A stretch of DNA of 64,000 bases from Lytechinus pictus (Eukaryota > Echinodermata > Echinoidea > Temnopleuroida > Toxopneustidae): the NCBI RefSeq assembly GCF_037042905.1, contig NC_087261.1:18350917-18414916 (forward strand), read 5' to 3'. Positions within the stretch are counted from its first letter, which is position 1; the number at the start of each line of letters is the position of its first letter. The position numbers and the translations under genes are program-made. This document shows positions 47,901 to 63,000 of this stretch, one piece after another. Below the pieces are notes generated by a model. That model saw nothing but the letters and a program-made list of their open reading frames with translations. It had not been told where the DNA came from and ran no database searches.

Positions 47901-50900
47901 TATACTCATACGTAATAATAACACATTACACATGTTACATATTATGTTTGATTTATTCAAAGGAAAATGTTATCGCAATTAATCTTTAAAGAAGTTGTGC
48001 GGGGGAAGTTGTCAAGCAAGACACATTCACCATTGACGGTACATATAATCATGGTCCATAACGTATTTTCTTTCAGCATGTTCGAAGGAATATTCGGCTG
48101 TTTAAGTCGTGACTTATGACTCAACTGATCTCGAGACAAGTCTCTAAATAGTATACTTATATAAACACACGTCTACTGATCAAATTTGTTTTCATTATTG
48201 ACTTTAAATAGAAATTGAAATGAGTTTTAGAACTCCTTACAGTCAAAGAAAAAAGAAAATATAACACGGTGCGGACTTTAACATCAATTAAAGGAGAATG
48301 AAACCCTTGAAACCAGCTGAATCCATATCAAAGAGAAAAATCTAAGAAACATATTGTTGAAAGTTTGAGGAAGATTGAATGAATAATAAGAAAGTTATGA
48401 GCATTTGAATATTGAGATCACTAGTGCCATGTAGATCCTCCCATCGGCAATGCGACCAAGATCTGTGATATCACACACGTACAACTCCCTCATTACTTTA
48501 GTACTTATTTCACTTATATTCTCACTTTTATAGAGTCTATCAGAAGGTGAGGTGTTATCTTTATGAGATGACAAGTACAGAGGTTTCACAACATTATATC
48601 ATTGATGAATTGTTTGTCATATGATCAGAATGAGCAAAAAGAGATGTTTTGGGGTATATTTTCAGTGTCCAAATGGAAGAGTTGTACGTGTGTGACATCA
48701 CAGATCTTGGTCACATTGCCAATGGGAGTATCTCCATAGCATTAGTGATCTCGACATTCAAATGCTCATAACTCTTTTAGTGCTGGTCCTATTTTACTCA
48801 AAGTTTTGTTGATCTTATTCTTTGATTTTTCTGCTTTCACAAAAGCTAAATTGCTCCAAGAGTTTCATTCTCCTTTAATGAACGAGTAAATGTTTCAGCT
48901 CCTAAATTGGTATCAGGCCCCTCAACTTTGTTTCCAACGTTTTTTTTATATGTTTTGTGAGACTCTTCCCAGTCCAAGCTTCGAAGAATATCTTAACTAT
49001 TGAACGTAGATATATTATTATATCAAGGCCTGATCATATTTAGTATAATGCTTCTGTCAGGATCAAACCTGGGTTTTTGCTTACCTAAAGATTTGGTCAC
49101 CAATCACCCCAAATCACATAAACAACCTCACATACCCAAGCATCCTTTTTTGCGCTCCCATTAATTGTTAAAAATATCATTAAGCAATGTATCCTATTCA
49201 TAATTACAAACGTGCTTCAAATGTCCAGTTTCAGGTTTTAACAGCAACAGATTTCACGCTGTCATTGGGTATATTAGATTAATAAGTAACATTATTTTTT
49301 TCATGAGTTCCTAATAACTTAATTGTCACCTTTTTCAGAATGTAATATCTACAAGTTTCATCTCACGCCTAGGAAGAGGAATACGAATATCAGAAGATGG
49401 TCATCATTGCCACATGATGGCAAAATATCCTTAGCATGTACCGGTTCTAGATCAAAATAATAATTTACAGATATCAGCCTGCGCTTCGCGCTCGCATGAT
49501 TTACTAAGTGCAATCCACATCCACTCCACAATTTCCCTACAGAGTGCTTGAAATAATTGTTAATTTTTTTTCAGATCGGAATATCAAATACTTTCTTTCA
49601 GCTCGCGCTTCGCGCGAGAATATTTTATTTCCATGATAAAACAAACTTATTCAGGGAACTCAGAATCTAGGTCTAAATCTAACATACGTGCAGGCATGTT
49701 TATTGAGATACGTAGCTTGTACTTTATTTAAAACGTACTTAAATAGTCCACTTTTAGATCAGAATATAAAAAAAATCTACTGGGGCTTCGTGTCCGCATT
49801 ATTAATGAAGGTAGATAACCATCTTTTCATGATTTATAAAACATGAATAGAGTGTCTCTCGTTGTTAGGTCTAAAATCTCATTTTTCCCCCTCGCACTTG
49901 CTCGCATCGATTAGTTACATCCCCTTCATGATTGAAAAAGTGCTTAGAATTTCCATATTTTAGGTCGGAATGTCAAATATTTTAAGCTCGCACTTCGTGC
50001 TCGCACTATTAAATTGTTGAAATATCGTTAACTATCGTTAAATATCGTTAATATGGCTAACTGCAACAGTCATTGCAGGTCCCTTTTCGATCAGGCCAGA
50101 CATATATAAAGAATTTATGCTCGAGCTTCGCGCCCGCAGTAATTATCTAGTTACATACGCATCTTACAAACATTACAAACATTGCCCAAAATGTTTAATT
50201 TTCAGGACAAAAAATGAAATTTTTAAACAAATTTGAATTTGCTCGCTCTTTAAATGGGGCTAATGATATGATTACGTATTCACTTTGTTTTATAAGAATA
50301 CAGGTAAGAAGTGGCTGCTAGTACTACCCCTTCAAAGAAACCAACAAAAATCAACTTTGAGCGGCCCATCGACGAAATGTGGGTGGGAAAAATCGCTCCA
50401 ACCCTCTATGGGCGACAGCGGGATCCGGCACTGGATCTGGACCGGTATAAAATAAATAAAATGTCAATTTCACTGTTGTATTGTAAGGAATATAACTGAG
50501 TTTTCTCTTTCAGTTGTTCGTCTTGTGTCACAAGTGCATGGCCATGTGACTGGTGTGTTTATGACAACATGTGTACGCATGAGAGCAGCTCATGCCAGGA
50601 CGATGAAACAGTGGTGATTGGAGAAAATGTAAGCATTTTATGAAAACATAGGACTACCTTGTAGCTTTTTCACCTTTGACCCCGGGATACGTGATTTATT
50701 AGGTTTAATGTAATACTTCAGCGAGTCGCTGAATGAAACACGATGTTTGAAAATCAATAAAACTTATTAAATAAAAAACGCTGAATAAAATTAATCTTAA
50801 TTTTTTCTTTTCCTTCCTAAGATTTACTTCATTTTTAATGAGAATTTTAATAGTTTTAATAATCAGAATTACTTTAAGATTGATCTTTTTTGTTGGTTTC

Positions 50901-53900
50901 ATTCAAGTTACCTTAGACATATTGATTTTAAAACTTAGAACGTAGATGTACCCCATTTGATTCATGCTTTTCAGAATTGTAATAGTAAGTATCATGTTTA
51001 CCATATTTGATATATTAGTTACCCTCATCATGATTATATTGGCATAACTGATTATCATCTTCATTATTGTAATTAATCATCATTACATCATAGTTCATTA
51101 TGATAATTATTTTTACTATGTTTGCTTTGTTGCTGTTATTAGTAGTAATATTAACCGTTTACAATAGTAATACTTGGCTAATAATACGACTACTGCCAAA
51201 GCATTTATTATAATGTAGTCATGTCCAATGTCATCATGTCATGAATATTATCATTACCAACATTACCCTTATGATTTAACATTTCATATTTGAAATCATA
51301 TAAAGCCCTCCATTTAAATTTGGTTACGAAATGTCATAAGAAACATGTAACTGATTATACCCGCTCCGACATTTAGAATCCCATAGGTTCTGGAGACAAA
51401 GGACAGATTTACTGTCCTGAGCTGGTTGGTACATCAGAAACCTTCTTCATACCAGTGAATATTCCTTCAAGTTTCTCACTTGTGGCGAGAAATATTCCTA
51501 CAGATCAAACAAAGGTATTGATGTAATGTAATGACAGTTGTAACTTAAACGTTTAAATTTACCCTTACATTCACGACATTTTGCCCACTGTCACTCATTG
51601 CAATACACTTTAAAACAAAAACAAAAGGCGAAAAGGGTAGAAGGGTTTGAGCGGTGACGAAATAGCGTTGTCCACATTTATCAAGAACGATGTCACGTTT
51701 TAGTCAGTTGCATGATTTACTCTTTCCGTCCTTTCAGTTTTTAAAGTGCATCATACCATACCTCCATTATCTACTTACTACTGCTACTGCGATAACATGT
51801 AAAAGGGTAGGGCCTACTGCCAGATCCGCTTCTGCTGCTGCTGCTTCTGTTGTACGTACTAGTAGTACTTTTTTGGCTAGTCTACCCATAGTTACCTCTA
51901 CTGCAGTTAAACTTGCTGATGCGACTGTTGTTGCTGCCACACTTAGTTTATCTGAATTGTTTTATTTGACTGCATAACCACAAATGATTCTACAAATAGG
52001 CCTATATACCTACTGCTATACTGACACGGCTAGACTAATTAGCATGCAGACTTTAAATCACAGTGATTGAATAAAACCATAATAAATTTATTATTCGTAT
52101 CATTGTTATTATTAAATATTGAACGTAGCGAACCTTTGCTCTTGATAAGAATCTAATTGTTATAATATAGTTGATGACAGAATGTGTATTTGATGATCTT
52201 TTTTTCATTCACTGTGCACAGATCCAGTCATTCGATTGCATTCTTCTTATTGATGGAGATGAGACACGAGTAGAAACTGCATTCGTCAATGAAAGTTATG
52301 TTCTGTGTGGGGCTAAAGAGGTAAACATTACCTATGTACAGTATTCAAGTCATATCGTGTAGCATCATTATCCTGCGAAATACAGATATTCTATAATTTA
52401 CTAACTAAAAGTAGGAAATTACTTTCAAATTAATTTCTCAATTCATACCTGCCGATGTACATCATCGGTTTTTTAATATCTAAAGCGCAAATATATTGCT
52501 TCACATACTAAATTTAATATCTTTGACAAATTGAAATCACAGAATCGCAAAGTGAACGTGTAATTCTCAACTGCATCCTTGTCGAGCTATTCCTATGCGA
52601 ACATTGACTCTCCCATATATATTATGTCTTAGCTTTACTTTATCAATAAACACCTATATTACAGTTGTATCTCGCCCACGTCTCCTGCCGATTAGCACAT
52701 CTCTTTAATACAAGAGTGAGGTTGGTACATGTACACATAGAGTTACTAACAATTGGTAGCTCTATGTCATTACCAATGACAGTTAATATCAATTATTATG
52801 GACAATTCAATGGGGAGGCTTAATTAGACCAAACAGAATGCGCTAACAAGAAATTAGATTATGTACGAGTATTTCCCTACATATCTATCTTCCAACCCTC
52901 TTGGGAAGCAAATACTAAATATTCAAATTGATGAAGTATACTCTAGCAGCTGTCTAGCCTAGATCTTTATTTTAATCATTAACATTTTTTTACAGTACAT
53001 GTATGCTGACGACATCCTTCAAAACAATGTGAGCGTCTCCGTTCAATGGAATGACCAACACTATATACATGACCCTAATGATGCATATGGTATGACAAAA
53101 GTATCCGCAGTAATTTTTTTTTCTTTATCTATCTTCTAATTTCAAACTTCTTTAAACATTAACGTATTAACTATTTTTTTTCTGTGTAGTAACTTTAGGC
53201 ACAATAGTAAAAGTCTGTGCTTTATTTCAACTTCTGTGATCAACACCTAAAGTGTTGAATTCTTTATTATCAGTATAAAACAGTAACGACGATTTATTTT
53301 TATTTTTTAACTTTTGATAAATTAATAAAATAAATGTTAAAAGATGTGCTGAACCAATTTTTGAGGAATCCGTACATAAAATGTGAGGGGCTTGCATTTC
53401 GGTATGCGAAAATATCTTGTAATACGAACAAACTTTCTTTTGCCTTGAAGTGACTCTGTACAAGTGTTCAGCCAACGATGGAAGCTGCAGCCGGTGTCTA
53501 TCTCCGGAAGCAACACCTTCGTTTCTAAACTGCGGTTGGTGTGGGAACGACTGTAATGTCATTGAGAGTGATGTTTGTCAGAGCAATCGATTTGTCAATC
53601 AGAATGAGACCAATCTTTGTTCAGCACCAGTAATAACTGAAGTAAGATGATGTTAATAATATCTATACTTCATGTTTTTTTTTTAGAGTAATAAGAGTCA
53701 ACTTGTCAAAAGTCTGCCTCGCGTCTTTTATACAAGAATTCCCGCTGTAAGCCTAGGATGCTATGTGCTTTTTATTGCAGCTTTCCTGCAGTCCCCAATG
53801 TTTTGTTAATGATTATTGTGATGATTTTTTATGAAAAGCGGTTTGCAAGATTGTTTTGGGGTAAGATGCTTCTCTGAATTTTGACAGGGAGTCTTTAGAG

Positions 53901-53946
53901 TATATTTTCTTGTTGTATTTAACAATATTAGATATCGGCAGGCAGA

Positions 53947-54028
<82 letters not shown>

Positions 54029-57000
54029 AATATTTATATTTATCATATTATGGTTTCATCATTTGGTTTCCAGAGCAAAAAAAAAAAATGTAAAAAAATG
54101 ATACATAGTCAAGTGATAAGCATTACCTTCTGCCTAATATGGTTAAGGTCTATGCCGTTGTTATTTATTATTATTATGAATTATTAATGATCTTTGTAAT
54201 AAATGTGAAAGGCCAAAAGACCAAAACAGATCATTCTTTTCTCTAGTTTTATCCCATATCAGGTCCAATTAATGGCATTACAAGATTGGAAATCATCGGA
54301 ACCGACCTAGGAGTGGCATTTGATGATGTACTAAACGTTACAATAGGAGACTTGGTGTGTAGCCTGACTGACATGGATTCATACTATCAACCAGGGCAGA
54401 GGTAACGGTGTCGTATCGGGAGAGGGGGGGGGGGGGCAAGGCCCTTGCAGGGCCATGGATATCACATTTGATATCGTAGACAAATAAAACGCGCTTGCCG
54501 TCATCATCAGAAGTTAGAAGGTCTGCGATGTGTGATTTTAGAGCTCATCTGCGGTGCTATCATACCGCTAGCAAATGGCAAATGTAAAAAGTTGAATAAT
54601 CATGATTATTTTGTGATATCTTTATTACATCAAACTCCCAGAACATGCAGCTACGCACGTATTCAACTTAAATTTGGCTTTCGTATTCCTACAGTCTTCC
54701 CAGTATGTGGCAGTTTTTGAGTATGCATTAAATGTCATTCAGTCCTCAATGTGTGCACGTCATTGGTTAATTGTCATTGTGCGTGCCATCTCTAATTCTT
54801 TCTCTGATTCATGATTCATTAAACATAGTATACAAGAATATATGCAATATTTTTTGTCTGAGTACACATATCAGCTTCATTTTTAAATGAGTTATCAAAT
54901 GACACACCGTCTCTCTTTTCAGCGTAAGTTTCCTAATTGGGTTATCTTTCGAGGTAACATCAGGACAAATCGCGATTAAGATATGGTCTGGTGAAGAGAC
55001 TAGGACCGGAAACAGTAAAGAACATTTCCACTATAGGGTTAGTGCATTCAAAGGAACTATAATCATTTGTTCATAACAGTAAGCATACTAAACGCTTTGA
55101 TAAATTTTGTTAGAAAACCTATCATTTTGTTTTACGAATTCACATGTTGGGCAGTTATTAAAAACAATTCTATGGAGCTAAAAAAGAAACATTAAATCAA
55201 CTAGATTCATAGCATTCCAATTTTATGATAAAGATTTTTTTCAATCCCAGAATACTTTTAAAAAAAGCTTAATATGTACATTTTCTTTATTGCCTAATAG
55301 GTCTACATATTTTATCTAGGGTGCCCTACAAAATTCATCAATGAGTTAAGGAAATGCCATACATGCTCATTTCCAAAAAAATCCAAATTAATAAGGTATA
55401 CAGTGTAATACTATGGGACGCCACTAGGGAATGATATATACTAACTTATCTAACTGTGCCTAAAGATGCAACAACACGTCGGTCACCACCTACTGCTCCA
55501 ACACAGATGTTGACGACCATTTTGTTTTGTTTGTTTCCGTTCTTCTAAATAGAAATGTTCGCAACCCATGGACAAATAACCCTCCACTTATTTTTTGTTT
55601 ATAGGATCCCATGATCTTGGGATTTAGCCCTACTGAGGGACAGGCAGCGGGAGGTACCCGAATCACAATTACAGGAACGTACCTCAACACAGGAAGAATC
55701 ATCGAAGCTAGATTTGGAGAAGCACATTGCAATGATTTGTAAATAACCTTCATCTCTGTTCTTATTTTTAGTGTAACATAATACATATACATTTTAATTT
55801 CTAATACTATGCTTGGAATTGTGAATTATAATAGGATTTGTATCTTTTGACAAAAAAATGTGTAAAAAAATTGGGTATTCAATTGATGTGCACGCGTACA
55901 TAATACATGTAACAATGAGATTGTAAGGAGCCTGTCCTCTTTAGATTGGCAGGGGCCCGTAACACAAAGCTTAGTAATGATCGTAAAACATTTTTCTACA
56001 ATTGATTGCATTGATTAGAATGTGCAATCAATCGTTAAAATCAAGCGTACGACCAATCGCCAAACAAATTGTTACGGGACACTGATGATGTCATATCCCC
56101 ACTTGTTCTTTTGTATATAAAATTAGGTTAATTCAAAATTTGTCTACCAAGAACTTCAACAATTGGATTGACAAGTAATTGAGTGCCTTATTTATTTCTT
56201 GCGCAACTTATTACGTCTTAATGGAGACACATCATTTACACATTTAAAAAATATATAATTAACAATTATGATTTCGTTAAATATCATTAAAAGGGAAAGT
56301 GGGGATGTGTCATCATCCGCCCACCTAATGAATATTCATGAAGGCATGTTTAGAACTATTTCACCAGAAAAAAATCAAATCATTTTCTTTATTAGTTATT
56401 CAACTTTGATCAAATTTTCGGAATTTGCTCTGTGAAGTGTACTCTATTTATTGAGATATAAACATATTCAGGCCGGAGCATCCGTTCAACTTGTAGGTAG
56501 ATTGCACACGAGAAATGGGCGTGATACAACGCAAATTGTTTCATCATGGACATACAGCAACATCATATTGCATTAAATGATATTGCATTTGCATCACGAG
56601 CAGAATATTATTGATAAGGCTAATAAATACAATCGCATTATGAAGGTCAAACACTGATTTTTTTATTATTATTATTATTTTTATGGGGGGGGGCTGATCA
56701 GTAATAGGTGAAACTGTACCTCTTTGCAATTTTGCGATGATGAGTTCGATCACTTACGAAACAAAGAAAAAACACGATACTATATCAAATAACATTCGAC
56801 TCAGTAATAGTTATCTTAATATTTTTGCCTTCATTAGATCAATTTCTCTCAGAAAACAATAATACACATTTATTAAGGACATATTATATAGATGGTAAAG
56901 AAATATGGGGATCGAGCTCACTAAATACCTGCTACTTCCAAGGCAACAATTCATGAATGTTTCATTTTTTCAGGACCGTTCGTGATATGACAGCGACATG

Positions 57001-60000
57001 CATTACCAGCAGTAAAACAATAAATGAAGAGACTTCATTGATATTCATCATGTCGTTTGATGGAGTGGAAAGAACGTTTAGAGAATACAGCTTCACTTAC
57101 AAGTTAAACCCAGTAATTATTGCTATTGACAGATCCGAAGCAATCATGTCGTAAGTCCACTATCCATCTTTTTTCCCCAACAATTTGATGCTGACTAAAT
57201 CGTATTTTTCGACAATGAAACTGGTATGGAAAGCCAATTTGATTATTAACGCGTCACGATTTTAAGACGATGTATCGGAATGTCATTTATATCAATACGT
57301 CACTTTTTTATTTTCTGATACGTTATACCTAGTGCAAATATTCATTTAATACGTAACGTTGTATTCTTATTGTAGTGTGATCATGGGCGTCGGCGCAGAG
57401 GATTATCCTTTGTTCTTGGGGGATCTATTGTGGTGTCCCTCCAAATGAAGAGCTCACTTGCAAAAGGGGTTAGGTCCATTTTTCATCAAATTAGATTTTG
57501 TTTCTCAATGTATAGGTGTTAGTAGGTCTATAAGATGATACCAAATAAAAGTTGACATTTCCATTAAAAAGTGATCTAAGATGGCAAAGAAAAATTACTT
57601 TTTTTCAAAAGGGGTTAGGTCCATTTCATTTTAGTTGCAAAATGGGTTAGGTCCACACATAATTTTTTTGGAAAAGAATATTTACAAAAATATGAAGACA
57701 GGTGGACTTCTGTTATACCCAATTTTATGTTCTCTTGGTAGAGTATCACGAAAATTTAGTTTCGCATAAGAATATTGCAATATGGGAGAATAAAAAAAAA
57801 TGATTTTCTTGGAGTGGACCTAACCCCTTTTGCAAACAAACTATTCTGAAGAGCTCATTTGTCAAAAGGGGTTAGGTCCATTGTTCATATTTTTTTTATT
57901 GTTTTCTGTCCCAAATCCTCTAAATTTTTAGTCGTTCTAATGAAAACAAAGAAATTGGAAATTCACATGAAACTGTAAATAAAAGTGGCAAAGAAAATCA
58001 CCTTTTTAATCAAAATAGATTGGTTTCATGTTGTTTAGTTGCAAAAGGGGTTAGGACCACAATTATGATTTTTAAAAGAATATATAGAAAATTATGACAG
58101 GTAGATTTATTTTATATATACCAAATTTTATGTTTACATGATAGGGTAGTACATCATGACAATTTAGTTTCTCATATAAGTATTGCAGTAAGTGAGAATA
58201 AAAAACATGGTTTTTTTAATGGTAAAAAGTGGACCTAACCCATTTTGCAACTAAACTCTTCAAATACAAAACTTAGGATTGCTCTGCTCCGACGCCCATG
58301 ATCGTGACTGGTCTATTTTGTCATTTGTTACGTCATGAATTCGTTCACGCGCGTATTAACAGATTGGCTTTCCACAGATTAGGCGCCAAGTAGGCCTACA
58401 CGAATGGGCCAACGTAGTAGTCGATTTGACAGTCCCATAGGCTCAATATACCAACCTAGATATGTTCTTTCCGATGAAGTTTTTTTCTTGATTCGTGTTC
58501 CTATGGGGTCCTAGAACAAATTCAGCTTGGTTGCCCAAAGTTGCCGTTTGGGCAATTTTGCTAATTTGCATAAATCCAAAATGGCCGCCAGATGCAATCT
58601 TGAAAACCTAAGTTTTGAACCCCTTTCCACAAAATGATGAGTAATGACTCGTTTTAGGGGTTTAGAGATGTGTAGAACCGATTTCTGGAATCATTTTTGC
58701 AATATAAGGTCATCTTCAGGTCAAATCCAAGATGGCCGCCAGATGCCATCTTGAAACATTAAAGTTGAACCCCTTGCCCCAGAATAACGAGTAATACCTC
58801 TGTTTAGGGGTTTTGGGGTGTCTAAAATCCATTTCTGCTTTCTATTTTGCTATATAATGTCATCTTCGGGTCAAATCCAAGATGGCCGCCATATGACGCC
58901 ATCTTGAAATATCAACTATTGAACCCTTTGCCCCAGAATCATGAATACTAACTCTATTCGTGAGTCATTTGATATGTTGATTAAATTTATGCTGTAATTT
59001 TGCAAAAAAGATAATCTTCAGATCAAATCCAATATGGCCACCAACCGCCATCTTGAAAAATTACTTTCCATGGCTTATACGTGTAAGAGCTAATGTAAAG
59101 GGATTTCAGTATAAGAATACTCATTTCTTTTATCAATTCTCACGTTTTTGTCCCAGAATCATGAATAATCCCTCTTCACGTGAGTTATTTGGTATGTTGA
59201 TTCCATTTCTGTAAATAATTTTACAATATATGATCATCTCCAGGTCAAAATAATCGAACATGGCCGCTAAACGCCATATTAAGAAAATATATATATTTCC
59301 CGAGTCTATCGAACCTTGGAGAAGTACTCTCCCTAATAAGGTTACTATTATGTATGGGACCTCATATAAGGGGATTTCAGTGAGAATGATTCATTTCTTT
59401 TAATCACTCCATTTTTAGTTCGAGGTCAAGTCAAGTCTAAGATGGTCAGATGGTTGATAGATTTCGTCATTAACCGCTTACTTTAGAATGAAACCATTCA
59501 AGGTTTGGGCTATGATTTCGGGAGTTCTAATCCCTTTTTTTTCTGTCCAACCATACTTTTCCAGTGTAAGGACTTTAAAGTAATATTTGAATTAAGAAGT
59601 GATTTCTCCGTATTTTTTCAAAAAATTAGTTAACGTAATAACTTTCTTTATAATTATCAATGGACTTTTCCTCCTGACAAGAGCCATTGACTTGGTCAGC
59701 AGGAGTGCACTATTTAGCCTGCTGCAGAAGATAGGCTCCCCCAAGACTGTTCCATGGTCAGGATGGATCTCATTCGTGAAATGTTGTACGGAAACGATGT
59801 TGCCCCTGCCTCTCAAGAGGTGAGAGTACAAGACCTAGTCATACATAACAGCTGCCTGTCCTGTGCATTTAAGGAGTTTGGATCACCCATCAGCCTGTGA
59901 GACAGAAATCCTGATCGACTCAATACACTGACTGTCCTCCAGATATCAACAGCACGCACTCGTCTGTTTGTGGTGGACTCCTCACCTACCTTCGATCGAC

Positions 60001-63000
60001 TACATATATGTAGCTCCCTTTCACTGGACAAGTATATAAGCACCGGGATAGTAAAATCTGTCAGTCATGGCCAAGCTCCTGTACGGAAGTAAGTCCTTGA
60101 AAACGTACGCCGACCAAGAAAAGCGGCTAAACACCTTCCATGTCAGCTGCCTCGGACGTATCATGCACATTAAATGGCAGGACAAAGTGAAAAATACAGA
60201 CGCCCTTCAGCGTAAGTGCTAGCATCCCCACCTTATTCTCGCTCCTTAGTCAAAGGCACCCCAAGTGGTTGGGGTATGTTCGCCGCATGAAACCTTGGCG
60301 AATCCCTTCTTGGATTCGCCAAGGTAAGGTCGCCAAGGTAAGGTGAGCTGTGTGATTGGTCTCACCCCATCGATAGATCACACCTCCGGTATAGAGACAC
60401 CTGCAAATGTAACATAAAACTTGCCGGCATATACAAGAACACTTGTGAAGATGTAGATGATAGTCGCCATTCTATAGAGAGCTACTAAGTACAGGGGTCA
60501 AGACGTCAAAAAATAATGGGAATGCTAAATTGGCAGACCAAAGACCTAGGAGGATGGCTAGGGCAGCATCTCTATCTAAACCTGTCTCAGCGCCATCCTC
60601 CTTCATCTGTACAAATTTGCTTTAGGTACTGCCACTCTAGAGTGGAGCTCTACAGTCACTCTCGAAATTGTAAGACCTAGCGCTACACCATCGTCTTTTA
60701 AGGAAAACTGATGCCTACAAATCATTGGAAACATTGATTTAGAAAAGAATATTGAGAAAACACTTTCAAATTCAAATAAGACTCTAAAGCCTCTTCAGTA
60801 CAAAAGTATGGATGGACATTAAAAAAAATAAAAATGCACGCGCAATGAATCATAGCCCAAACCTAAAGAGGATTCATTCTGAGGTGAGCAGTTAATGTCG
60901 AAAACTGACATCTCAGATGTGACTTCCCCTTATACTAAAAATTGAGAGTTAATACAAGAAATGGGTATTCTTACTGAAATCCCTTTAGCTCTTATACGCA
61001 TAAGCCTCGGAAAGTAATTTTTTCAAGATCGCGGTTGGCGGCCATCTTGGATTTGATCTGAAGATTATCCTTTTAGGCAAAATTACAGCATAAATTGAAT
61101 CAACAAACCAAATGACTCATGAATAGAGTTATTATTCATGATTCTGGAGCAAAGGGTTAAAAAATTGATTTTTCAAGATGGCGTCATATGGCGGCCATCT
61201 TGGATTTGACCCGAAGATGACATTATATAGCAAGATAGACAGCATAAATGGATTCTACACACCCCAAAACCCCTAAACAGAGGTATTACTCGTCATTCTG
61301 GGGCAACTGGGTTCAACTTTAATTTTTCAAGATGGCATCTGGCGGCCATCTTGGATTTGACCTGAAGATGACCTTATATTGCAAAAATGATTCCAGAAAT
61401 CGGTTCTACACATCTCTAAACCCCTAAAACTAGTCATTACTCATCATTTTGTGGAAAGGGGTTCAAAAGTTAGGTTTTCAAAATGGCATCTGGCGGCCAT
61501 TTTGGATTTATGCAAATTAGCAAAATTGCCCAAACGGCAACTTTGGGCAACCAAGCTGAATTTGTTCTAGGACCCCATAGGAACACGAATCAAGAAAAAA
61601 ATTCATCGGAAAAAACATTTCTAGGTTCGAAAAATGTCAAATCGACTATAGAACCTAATATAGTCTGTCATCGCAAAGCATAGTATATTGTATGCTAAAA
61701 TATATACATCATGAATGTTTTGATTCTGTATACGTATATTATCTGAAAACTTGCATATTTGTTTTATAAAAGATATCCACTTGGATTAAAGAAATTTTAT
61801 AGAGAATATTCTCATTCTCCAAAGAAAATATGGCACAGGCTGAATGCATATATTAATATGAAGTACAGGTATAAAGGATTTAGGAATATTATTCTCGTGT
61901 AGAACCGCCAAATGACTATTCCACTCTCGATCTTTTTGAATGTTTGTTTGACATAGAGGAGGTCTTAATATTGAAATAACAGGGGAACGGTTTGATCTGG
62001 TCCAAATCCCCAGGATCATTGTTACGTCACCAACAACTAGCGCATTTGAGGTAAGATACAATTTCTAAAGTCGCAGTTTGCTCATTTTCTGAGAATGCGA
62101 GTGAAAGTGATTTATCATTTGAACTGAAAGAATTTTAAGAACGTTTAATAATTGTCAACCTTTACTTTGGAGTAAAGGCCAAATTAGTTCCAAATCTAAC
62201 CAGTCGTACGATTGCTGTGATGTCATTACGACTAGGTTTTATCTTTGTTTGTATTCTAATAAGGATGTTAGCATAGTAAAAGATTTGAACATATGTATTC
62301 GTACGATAATTTGGAAAATTGCGCAGTAAAGATATTTCATGTCTCAATATTAGCATTAAATCCTACTTCGTTTTATTACAAAATTGGGTCGCAGACAAAT
62401 CATAAGTTTTGCAGTGGCCTTAACATTATGTTTGTTTTGGTTGGTATGGGTATGCGCGTTTGGGAGTGTGCGTGTATTTAGGCGAAGGAGCGTTAAAGGT
62501 TGGTGTTGTTTTCCATAATCGAATTTATCAATTTTGAATCAATATTATTTCTTAAATAATTTTGTTTCCGGTGCACTAGTCAGATGAGAAAGGCATAACT
62601 GAGGTTCAACACTAATCTGTAATCATAAACAATCGTGCAAAACAGGCAAATGAAAATCAGTACTTAGAGGTTTGATTTTTGACAAGTGTCAGTTTATACT
62701 ATCTCTCCTGTTCATGCACTTCATTTTCATATCAAATCAGATGCAGCTGAATTCGATAGAATTAGAAGACACTGCGGTGTTAATTTAACACCAGGCCGGA
62801 ATCTGTATATGACCACAACAGAGAGGTGTTGAAACAACACTTGTTTGAAATTAAATAGATGTTGTTTTAACACTAATTGGTGTTGTATAAACGCCTATTT
62901 GGAATTAGTCCAAAATCAAACTGGTGTTGATTTAAAACTTCTCTGGTATGGTCAAATATAGATTCCGGACTGGTGTTAAATTTATACCCCGGTTTTTTCA

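Noticed and set aside
51690-51977. 95-codon Ala/Ser/Thr-rich frame
   Set aside because: Arises from a ctgctgctg-rich stretch inside a plexin intron; no splice signals or similarity.
53451-53562. Minus-strand 111-codon frame overlapping PSI3
   Set aside because: Shadow of the PSI3 exon; the plus strand has the cysteine pattern and consensus splice sites.
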